The translations under genes were made by a program, and so were the position numbers. From contig JABMOJ010000115.1 in assembly GCA_013204195.1 (NCBI GenBank), forward strand, positions 1 through 5,879: DNA of 5,879 nt. The letters are read 5' to 3'. This DNA is from SAR86 cluster bacterium. Lineage in GTDB: Bacteria > Pseudomonadota > Gammaproteobacteria > Pseudomonadales > Azotimanducaceae. This document shows, piece after piece, positions 1 through 5,128 of this stretch (position 1 is the first letter of the stretch; the number at the start of each line of letters is the position of its first letter). The notes under the pieces were generated by a model. It saw only the letters and a program-made list of their open reading frames with translations, was not told where the DNA came from and made no database searches.

Positions 1-314
1 GTGCTAGCACTGCTGGATGCATATTTTTTCCTTTGTCCAGATACTGATTGGGTCAATGAAATGCACTGACGACAATAATCAGCGCCAACAATGCCAACAG
101 ATGAACCAAAACTCAAGCCATCCCTGCGCAAAGGCGATATCCAACAGCGAAAACTAAAATGTAGAGACTCGAAAGCTAATTTTAACCTTTTTGGTTTATC
201 AGGGCGGCACTAAACGGTAGATGTCAGGTCGAAAAAACAATTGATTGAGAATTGAACTCCGCAAAGAATCCGTAGTCAGAAGACTTAATCGTCTAAATAG
301 TCATATACCTGCCT
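1..314. other. Intergenic stretch, no supported gene
   Basis: I find no gene here. Frame 1 on the + strand is open from the left edge to a TGA at 67-69 (22 codons), which could be the tail of an upstream gene, but an opening that short is expected by chance. The left edge is a perfect 10-bp palindrome, GTGCTAGCAC (1-10). A loose sigma-70-like pair, TTGATT (241-246) and AAGAAT (264-269) with a 17-bp spacer, lies upstream of the PilZ-like gene, but each hexamer matches consensus at only four positions. A short AGAC/GTCT inverted repeat (281-294) lies between that pair and the start codon. Confidence 0.5.
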
Positions 315-791
315 ATGAGTCATTACCAGACACCAGACCAGCTGTCAGACCAGCTGTCAGACCAGCACTCAGACCAGCAGTCAGACAGCCGGCATTATCA
401 ACGATACTTACCCTCAGATTTACGTATCACCGTCGCTTGGCCAGGGCTCTCCGGCTGCCTGCGACCGGATCCAAAAGTCATCTGTCGACACTTCAGCGGC
501 ACCGGGTTGCAGTTTGGCAGCACACAGGCTTTTGCCATCGGCGAAAAACTGATCCTCGATATCGATCTGGCGGACATTCACCTCACGGAACTAGCCGCAA
601 CTGTCATTAGCAGCTATCAGACCTCTGACGACCACTGGTCCACCGAAGCTAAGTTCTGCTTCATTAACAAGCGCATGCAAACCCCCGGAATCAGCTGCAA
701 CCTGCTTCAAATAGCGGCTTGGTTAGGCTCTGCGAAAAACCTTCGTAACGACCTTCGCAACGACCTTACTCACCAAGAACACAGCCTGTAG
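315..791 (+). CDS. PilZ-domain-like protein (possible c-di-GMP receptor)
   Basis: The product has 158 residues. An N-terminal SDQ-rich stretch (residues 8-25) is followed by R26-x3-R30 (RHYQR), which fits the RxxxR arginine motif of PilZ domains. About 30 residues later H59-F-S61-G-T-G64 fits the second motif, normally D/NxSxxG, with His in place of Asp/Asn. Residues 73-117 alternate like beta strands (IGEKLILDIDLADI, then W108 to F116), as expected for the PilZ barrel. PilZ proteins usually bind cyclic di-GMP and regulate motility, adhesion or polysaccharide output in the cytosol; the altered second motif makes ligand binding uncertain. There is no signal peptide or membrane segment. ATG 315 is the only ATG, GTG or TTG between the upstream in-frame stop (294-296) and the domain, but no clear Shine-Dalgarno sequence precedes it. 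The gene converges on the dehydrogenase gene, with 4 bp between the stops. The family call rests on motifs and strand pattern only. Confidence 0.68.
   Translation: MSHYQTPDQLSDQLSDQHSDQQSDSRHYQRYLPSDLRITVAWPGLSGCLRPDPKVICRHFSGTGLQFGSTQAFAIGEKLILDIDLADIHLTELAATVISSYQTSDDHWSTEAKFCFINKRMQTPGISCNLLQIAAWLGSAKNLRNDLRNDLTHQEHSL
334..387 (+). repeat. 12-bp tandem repeat in the PilZ-like gene, 5' end
   Basis: Four copies of a 12-bp unit, CAGACCAGCTGT, start at 334, 346, 358 and 370, followed by a partial fifth (382-387). The first two are identical; the third and fourth differ only in the last bases. The unit is a multiple of three, so it encodes a repeated S-D-Q-x peptide (x = L, L, H, Q) just before the RxxxR motif. 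Copy-number change by slippage would lengthen or shorten the linker without a frameshift. Confidence 0.9.
741..765 (+). repeat. 12-bp tandem duplication in the PilZ-like gene, 3' end
   Basis: CTTCGTAACGAC (741-752) is followed directly by CTTCGCAACGAC (753-764), one mismatch apart, and then CTT. The copies encode L-R-N-D twice (residues 143-150), close to the C-terminus and outside the PilZ fold. This is a second in-frame 12-bp expansion in the same small gene, with an unrelated unit sequence. Confidence 0.8.
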
Positions 792-795
792 ACCA

Positions 796-1581
796 CTAGA
801 CGGCGGTATAACCGCCGTCTATAACCAGCTCGCTACCGGTGATAAATGCCGAATCATCAGAGGCCAGAAATAATATGCCCTTGGCAATGTCGTCGGCGAC
901 CCCAAGACGACCGATAGGATGGCGTTCTGTCAACATCGCGCGCAGCCCTTCTTCGGTCATATTGTCCTCATCCATGTGGTTCACTAAGTCCCTAACCAAG
1001 GGTGTCCAAATAAACCCAGGATGAACCGAATTCACCCGGATGTTATAGCCCATGTTGCCGCAATAGACCGCCACCGACTTAGACAACAGGCGCACACCGC
1101 CTTTTGAGGCGTTATAGGCCGCGCTGGCCCCACCCACCATGCCCATGACCGACGACAGGTTAATGATGGAGCCGCCACCGGAATCCTTCATCAACAATAC
1201 GGCTTTTTGAGTACCCAAGAAAACGGCATCGAGATTGATATTCATCACTTCACGCCAGGACGCCAGCGTCGCTTGCTCAAAGTCCGGCAAGCCCGCACCG
1301 CTGACGCCGGCATTATTCACTAATATATGCAGCCCGCCATACTCAGCCAGCGTCGCCTCGCAGACTCTTGTCCAGGCGGCTTCACTGGTCACATCATGCT
1401 GAACGCAGATCGCCTCACCGCCCTGATCCTTGATGGTCTCAACGGTTTCTTCGGCGGTCACCAAGTTGATGTCTGTCACCACAACTCGGGCTCCTGCTGC
1501 AGCCAACAATAAGGCTGAAGCCTCGCCAATCCCACTGCCGCCACCAGTGACAATCGCAACTTTATTTTCAACTAGATTCAA
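796..1581 (-). CDS. Classical short-chain dehydrogenase/reductase (SDR family)
   Basis: The 261-residue product has the usual length for a classical SDR and every hallmark. These are the cofactor-binding TGGGSGIG (residues 12-19), D63-V64 contacting the adenine ring, NNAG (89-92), catalytic N116 (in NINLDAVF), the active-site serine in the S143-S144 pair, and Y156-x3-K160 (YNASK). D37 at the end of the second strand (VVVTDIN) favours NAD over NADP. HPGFIWTP (187-194) and the C-terminal ITGSELVIDGGYTAV are also typical. The enzyme should catalyse cytosolic oxidation or reduction of a hydroxyl or keto group. The overall look recalls alicyclic alcohol or hydroxysteroid dehydrogenases, but the substrate cannot be read from sequence. 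S144 lies 12 residues before the tyrosine, one fewer than in E. coli FabG as I recall it. Translation starts at TTG (1581-1579), not ATG, supported by a well-placed ribosome binding site. It appears monocistronic in this window. Confidence 0.93.
   Translation of the reverse strand: MNLVENKVAIVTGGGSGIGEASALLLAAAGARVVVTDINLVTAEETVETIKDQGGEAICVQHDVTSEAAWTRVCEATLAEYGGLHILVNNAGVSGAGLPDFEQATLASWREVMNINLDAVFLGTQKAVLLMKDSGGGSIINLSSVMGMVGGASAAYNASKGGVRLLSKSVAVYCGNMGYNIRVNSVHPGFIWTPLVRDLVNHMDEDNMTEEGLRAMLTERHPIGRLGVADDIAKGILFLASDDSAFITGSELVIDGGYTAV
797..821. terminator. Perfect hairpin at the convergent gene junction, possible terminator
   Basis: TAGACGGCGGT (797-807) and ACCGCCGTCTA (811-821) are exact reverse complements separated by ATA, giving an 11-bp GC-rich stem. 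It sits between two convergent genes, as a bidirectional terminator would. It lacks a T-tract on either side, so intrinsic termination is not clearly supported. The stem also encodes the last residues of the dehydrogenase (GGYTAV plus part of the stop codon), so its symmetry may be partly coincidental. Confidence 0.35.
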
Positions 1582-1588
1582 TCTAAAA

Positions 1589-1594
1589 CTCCTT
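1589..1594 (-). promoter_or_regulatory. Ribosome binding site fixing the TTG start of the SDR gene
   Basis: On the minus strand AAGGAG lies 7 nt upstream of TTG 1581, an ideal Shine-Dalgarno sequence and spacing. The reading frame from this TTG gives MNLVENKVAIVTGGG, the normal distance from an SDR N-terminus to the TGxxxGIG motif. No in-frame ATG lies between the start and that motif. Confidence 0.8.
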
Positions 1595-1819
1595 ATTTGG
1601 CTTATTAATCGGCAAACTTAGCATCGCAGTGTATCCCATAAACCTGAGATATTAACCGTTCCTCCCGTGTAAATGGCCTGCCACTCGCCGATCGCGCTAA
1701 AGGCGCTGAATCAGGCGATTATGCCTGCGCAATACTTGAGTGAAGAACCAGCATCATTATTCACTTCCTTGCCTGTCAAAAATTAAAGCTACATGTTGTG
1801 TTTGAAAAATCATTGGGGC

Positions 1820-1837
1820 ACAATATGTGGGTATTGT
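1820..1837. promoter_or_regulatory. 18-bp inverted repeat, operator-like; possible NrdR-box relative
   Basis: ACAATA (1820-1825) and TATTGT (1832-1837) form a perfect 6+6 inverted repeat around TGTGGG. An overlapping smaller dyad, CACA-ATA-TGTG, spans 1819-1829. The segment partly resembles the AT-rich NrdR box that represses ribonucleotide reductase genes (consensus roughly ACACWATATATWGTGT). Aligned at 1818-1833, 10 of 16 positions match and the right half is poor. No second box at a helical-turn spacing was seen, although NrdR usually binds two. It lies about 370 bp upstream of nrdJa. Confidence 0.22.
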
Positions 1838-2134
1838 CCGGTCAACGTCGATTCTACCGGGAACTGTTTAGAGATTAGGCAGTTGCTGACTAAAACGGAA
1901 CAGGTGCTGCCTTGAAACGTTTTAGAGATCTACACGAGACTAACCAGTGCCAACTTATGCAGCGCCTTACGTATCACTAGGGCGCACTGAGATAAGCAAG
2001 CTAAAAAAAGCGCGAGGATCTATGAACCGACCGATCAAAGCATACAGTGACCAAAGCAAGCCTGTGCGAGATTCGATAACAATAAGTAGACCGAAGCCGC
2101 GGACGCTGAAACATAGCGGCCAATAAGAGACCAG

Positions 2135-2158
2135 CGCAGCCAGCAGATCCTGGCTGCG
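2135..2158 (+). other. GC-rich hairpin in the nrdJa leader
   Basis: CGCAGCCAG (2135-2143) and CTGGCTGCG (2150-2158) are perfect reverse complements around a 6-nt loop, a stable 9-bp stem ending 48 nt before the nrdJa start codon. No T-tract follows, so it is not an intrinsic terminator. It could be a leader structure affecting RNA stability or processing; that role is inference. Confidence 0.4.
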
Positions 2159-2206
2159 ACAACACCAAAAATTATTCTTCTGAAGTGTCAAACTAATAGG
2201 ACTAGC

Positions 2207-4348
2207 ATGGAATCCACCGCAACCAAAGCAGACCTCAAAGCCATCTCAAAAACGATTTCCGAAATCAAATTCCAAGATACTTCCATCGACATCTGGGAGA
2301 ATAAATATTGCTTGAAAACCAAGCAAGGCGTAGCCCTCGATGTCACTATGGACGATACCTACAAACGGGTAGCGAAAGCCTTGTCTGAAGTCGAAGACGA
2401 GTCGCTGCGAAAACACTGGCAAACCAAATTTCTGTGGGCACTACGCCACGGCGCTATTCCAGCGGGTCGAATCACCTCAAATGCTGGCGCCAACGAACAT
2501 AAACCCGCGACCTCAACCATCAACTGCACGGTATCCGGCACCATCATCGACTCGATGGAAGATATCCTCGAGAAAAACCTCGAGGCGGGCCTAACCCTCA
2601 AAGCCGGTTGCGGCATTGGCTATGAATTTTCGACCTTACGACCCAAGGGTGCCTATGTCTCTGGCGCGGGGGCCTACACCTCGGGGCCATTGTCGTTTAT
2701 GGACATCTACGACAAGACTTGCTTTACCGTCTCCTCAGCCGGCGGTCGCCGTGGCGCCCAGATGGCCACTTTCGATATCGGTCATCCCGATGTCACCGAG
2801 TTCATTCGCGCGAAACGAGAAGATGGCCGATTACGTCAGTTCAACCTGTCGCTGTTGATCACCCAAGAGTTTATGGAAGCCGTCAAACACGATGCAGACT
2901 GGCCCCTGTCATTCCCCATGAATATAGAAGAAGTTACCGCCGATGGCATAGACTTGAACGACTCGAGCCAAGTGTTGTGGCGCGAATTCCCGGTCAAAGA
3001 TCGGTATGTCACGAACGATGCCGGGCTTGTTGCCTGTCGGATCACCAAGACCATCAAAGCCCAACGTCTTTGGGATATGATCATGGCCTCCACCTACGAC
3101 TTTGCTGAACCAGGCTTCATCCTGATTGACAAGGTTAATGAAATGAACAATAACTGGTTTTGCGAAAATATCCGCGCGACCAACCCGTGCGGCGAGCAAC
3201 CACTGCCACCCTACGGCAGCTGCTTGTTGGGCTCGGTTAATCTGTGTCGTTTCGTTCGCTCGCCGTTCACGCCAGAGGCGCACTTCGACTGGGATGAGTT
3301 CAGACAGACCGTCGCTATCTTCACTCGCATGCTCGATAACGTGGTCGAGATCAATGGCCTACCACTCGAACAGCAACGCATTGAAATCATCCGTAAACGC
3401 CGCCATGGCATGGGATACCTGGGCCTAGGCTCAACCATCACCATGATGTGCATGGAGTATGGCGACACGGGTTCTGTTGCGTTCACGGAACAAGTGACCC
3501 GAGAACTGGCAATGGTAGGCTGGGAAACTGGGCTCGAACTGGCCCGTGAAAAAGGCCCAGCACCGATCATGGACGAGGACTTCGAGGTCACGGGCGAGAT
3601 GCTCTACAAACGGCCAGAGATGACCGCCGACGGCTACAAGGTTGGCGATAGTGTTAAGGGTAAAGTGCTGCACGCTAAATACAGCCGTTATATGCAAAAA
3701 ATCGGCGGCGAAAACCCCGAACTGATCGAGCAACTGGCGGAAGTGGGCTGTCGTTTCACCCACCACAGCTCTATTGCACCGACGGGTACGATCTCGCTAT
3801 CGCTAGCGAATAATGCGAGCAATGGCATCGAGCCCAGCTTTGCGCATCACTATGCCCGCAATGTGATTCGCGAAGGCAAGAAGTCGAAGGAAAAAGTCGA
3901 CGTTTACTCATTTGAATTACTCGCCTACCGCGCGATGGTGAACCCCATTGCTGCGCCCTATACGGATGACGAGGCTGCCAGACTGCCCGAGTACTTCAAA
4001 ACCGCGGACGACATCAAGCCGATTCACCACGTTGATATTCAGGCGGCAGCACAGCGTTGGATTGACTCTTCCATTTCGAAGACCGCGAACGTCCCCACAG
4101 ATTATCCTTACGAGGACTTCAAGCATATTTATCTGTATGCCTATGAGCAGGGACTGAAAGGCTGCACGACCTTCCGTTTTAATCCGGAAGCCTTCCAGGG
4201 CGTGTTGGTCAAAGACTCGGACTTGGAAAATACGATCTACCGCTTCACCCTCGACGACGGCACTATCGTTGAGGCCAAGGGCAATGATGATATTGAATAC
4301 GATGGCGAATTACATTCTGCCGCTAATCTTTTTGACGCCTTGAAATAA
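2207..4348 (+). CDS. nrdJa: Class II (adenosylcobalamin-dependent) ribonucleotide reductase, catalytic subunit NrdJa
   Basis: The 713-residue product is the catalytic part of a class II ribonucleotide reductase, which makes deoxyribonucleotides using a thiyl radical generated from adenosylcobalamin and needs no oxygen. The finger-loop triad is N326-P-C328-G-E330, with C328 the radical cysteine. The active-site redox pair is C107 (in STINCTVSG) and C339 (in YGSCLLGSVNL). Other family blocks are LKAGCGIGYEFSTLRPKGA (131-149), GGRRGAQMATFDIGHPDVTEFI (179-200), PTGTISL (525-531), QRWIDSSISKTANVP (616-630) and GLKGCTTFRF (649-658). No N-terminal ATP-cone is evident, so an activity-control site is probably absent. 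The protein lacks the usual NrdJ C-terminal domain and cysteine tail, which nrdJb encodes 47 bp downstream; this split is known in Pseudomonas aeruginosa. AGGA lies 5 nt before ATG 2207. The frame ends at TAA with family-like codons beyond it (see 4349-4369). Mapping of catalytic residues is by analogy with characterised reductases. Confidence 0.96.
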   Translation: MESTATKADLKAISKTISEIKFQDTSIDIWENKYCLKTKQGVALDVTMDDTYKRVAKALSEVEDESLRKHWQTKFLWALRHGAIPAGRITSNAGANEHKPATSTINCTVSGTIIDSMEDILEKNLEAGLTLKAGCGIGYEFSTLRPKGAYVSGAGAYTSGPLSFMDIYDKTCFTVSSAGGRRGAQMATFDIGHPDVTEFIRAKREDGRLRQFNLSLLITQEFMEAVKHDADWPLSFPMNIEEVTADGIDLNDSSQVLWREFPVKDRYVTNDAGLVACRITKTIKAQRLWDMIMASTYDFAEPGFILIDKVNEMNNNWFCENIRATNPCGEQPLPPYGSCLLGSVNLCRFVRSPFTPEAHFDWDEFRQTVAIFTRMLDNVVEINGLPLEQQRIEIIRKRRHGMGYLGLGSTITMMCMEYGDTGSVAFTEQVTRELAMVGWETGLELAREKGPAPIMDEDFEVTGEMLYKRPEMTADGYKVGDSVKGKVLHAKYSRYMQKIGGENPELIEQLAEVGCRFTHHSSIAPTGTISLSLANNASNGIEPSFAHHYARNVIREGKKSKEKVDVYSFELLAYRAMVNPIAAPYTDDEAARLPEYFKTADDIKPIHHVDIQAAAQRWIDSSISKTANVPTDYPYEDFKHIYLYAYEQGLKGCTTFRFNPEAFQGVLVKDSDLENTIYRFTLDDGTIVEAKGNDDIEYDGELHSAANLFDALK

Positions 4349-4369
4349 GGCTATTACGGCAAGTTCTAG
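4349..4369 (+). other. In-frame tail after the nrdJa stop (GYYGKF, then TAG)
   Basis: Reading on in the nrdJa frame past TAA 4346-4348 gives six sense codons, G-Y-Y-G-K-F, and then TAG. From memory, intact relatives end in a stretch like ALK-E-GYYGKF, so the TAA would stand in place of a GAA glutamate codon. If read through or repaired, NrdJa would have 720 residues and the gap to nrdJb would shrink from 47 to 26 bp. The segment can also fold weakly as RNA: GGCTA (4349-4353) with TAGCC (4367-4371), or ACGGC (4356-4360) with GCCGT (4369-4373). Confidence 0.55.
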
Positions 4370-4395
4370 CCGTCCCAAATTATCAGGAATTCGCT

Positions 4396-5076
4396 ATGGT
4401 TATACAAATTAACAACAAGATCGTCGAATACAGCATAAAGAAAGCTGAACCTGTCGTGGCCGTGAAAGCGACAAAAGATGTGATGCACGAGGAGATTCAG
4501 CGCCCCGACGAGCTCAAAGGCTACACCTATAAAATCAAGACGCCCTTATCGGACCATGCCCTGTATATCACGGTGAACAACATCGTCCTGAATTCAGGCA
4601 CTGAGCACGAACAAGAATATCCTTTTGAGATCTTCATTAACTCCAAAAATATGGAACATTTTCAATGGGTTCTGGCGCTCACCCGGGTCATCTCCGCGGT
4701 CTTCCGCAAGGGTGGCGACGCCATCTTTATGGTGGATGAGCTCAAGCAAGTGTTTGACCCCCAAGGTGGCTACTTCAAGAAAGGTGGCCGTTTTATGCCC
4801 TCTCTCGTCGCTGAGATCGGTGAAGTGCTCGAGACGCACATGAAAAAATGTGGATTAATCAAAGATGAGGAGTTGAGCGACACGCACAAAGCCCTGCTCG
4901 TTGAGAAACGTGCGGCATTGGAGAGCGCTAACGCAAAGAGCGAGGCCACTGAGGACGAAGACGGCACTGGCTACCCACCCGGCGCGCAATTGTGCAAAAA
5001 GTGCAACACGCAGGCCATGGTGCTACTGGATGGTTGTATGACCTGCCTGTCATGCGGCGATAGCAAGTGTGGCTAG
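4396..5076 (+). CDS. nrdJb: Class II ribonucleotide reductase, C-terminal subunit NrdJb
   Basis: The 226-residue product matches the C-terminal part of single-chain NrdJ enzymes. Residues about 36-155 (RPDELKGYTYKIKTP, YPFEIFINSK, RVISAVFRKGG, EIGEVLETHMKKCG) form the domain that follows the catalytic barrel, called TSCPD in Pfam. A charged linker (about 156-195) leads to a cysteine cluster: C200-x2-C203 and C214-x2-C217, probably a zinc site, and C220-x4-C225 next to the last residue. The C-x4-C spacing equals that of the C-terminal redox pair of E. coli NrdA. By analogy it accepts electrons from thioredoxin or glutaredoxin and re-reduces the NrdJa active-site disulfide. NrdJa alone has no such tail, so both proteins should be needed for turnover. 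AGGA (4385-4388) lies 7 nt before the ATG. The same strand and short gap to nrdJa point to one operon. Which cysteines bind metal and which are redox active is inferred. Confidence 0.92.
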   Translation: MVIQINNKIVEYSIKKAEPVVAVKATKDVMHEEIQRPDELKGYTYKIKTPLSDHALYITVNNIVLNSGTEHEQEYPFEIFINSKNMEHFQWVLALTRVISAVFRKGGDAIFMVDELKQVFDPQGGYFKKGGRFMPSLVAEIGEVLETHMKKCGLIKDEELSDTHKALLVEKRAALESANAKSEATEDEDGTGYPPGAQLCKKCNTQAMVLLDGCMTCLSCGDSKCG

Positions 5077-5128
5077 CTGAACGATTAACTCAAATCCAAA
5101 AGAATGACCCAAGCCTGTTAGTGAGACC

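Larger units (their letters stand above)
1582..2206. other. 625-bp intergenic region between divergent SDR and nrdJa genes
   Basis: It must carry the outgoing promoters for the dehydrogenase gene (leftward) and the nrdJa cluster (rightward), but I see no -35/-10 pair I would defend on either strand. I looked for a cobalamin riboswitch, given the B12 enzyme downstream, and found no convincing B12 box. Inverted repeats occur at 1712-1727 (CAGGC/GCCTG), 1820-1837, 1838-1860, 1877-1912, 2096-2120 (GCCGC/GCGGC) and 2135-2158. A 9-bp direct repeat, TTTAGAGAT, occurs at 1867-1875 and 1921-1929. An open frame on the minus strand (2191-1967, 74 codons) has no ribosome binding site and resembles no family I know. 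Confidence 0.5.

Noticed and set aside
1..69. Open frame from the left edge to a TGA, possible tail of an upstream gene (ends ...DTDWVNEMH)
   Set aside because: Only 22 codons; openings this long occur often by chance and nothing in the peptide is recognisable.
1..170. Minus-strand frame open to the left edge with TTG start candidates
   Set aside because: No ATG, no ribosome binding site, and no recognisable protein in the translated part.
245..610. 121-codon open frame starting at TTG, overlapping the PilZ-like gene
   Set aside because: It shares the 12-bp repeats in another frame (PAVR repeats), is low-complexity and Arg-rich, has no family resemblance, and its overlap partner has recognisable motifs.
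1757..1779. TTGACA on the minus strand (1779-1774) as the -35 of the dehydrogenase promoter
   Set aside because: The only AT-rich -10-like sequence (around 1761) sits about 12-13 bp away, too close; nothing suitable lies at 16-18 bp.
1967..2191. 74-codon hydrophobic open frame on the minus strand in the nrdJa leader
   Set aside because: No Shine-Dalgarno sequence before its start, no known motif, and it lies across the nrdJa leader hairpin; a chance open frame is more likely.
1582..2206. Cobalamin riboswitch ahead of the B12-dependent reductase
   Set aside because: No recognisable B12 box or GCCACTG-type core. Such riboswitches are known mainly ahead of B12 synthesis, transport or B12-independent isozyme genes, not nrdJ.
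3211..3591. Long minus-strand open frames inside nrdJa
   Set aside because: They mirror the codon pattern of a confidently identified gene and have no independent support.
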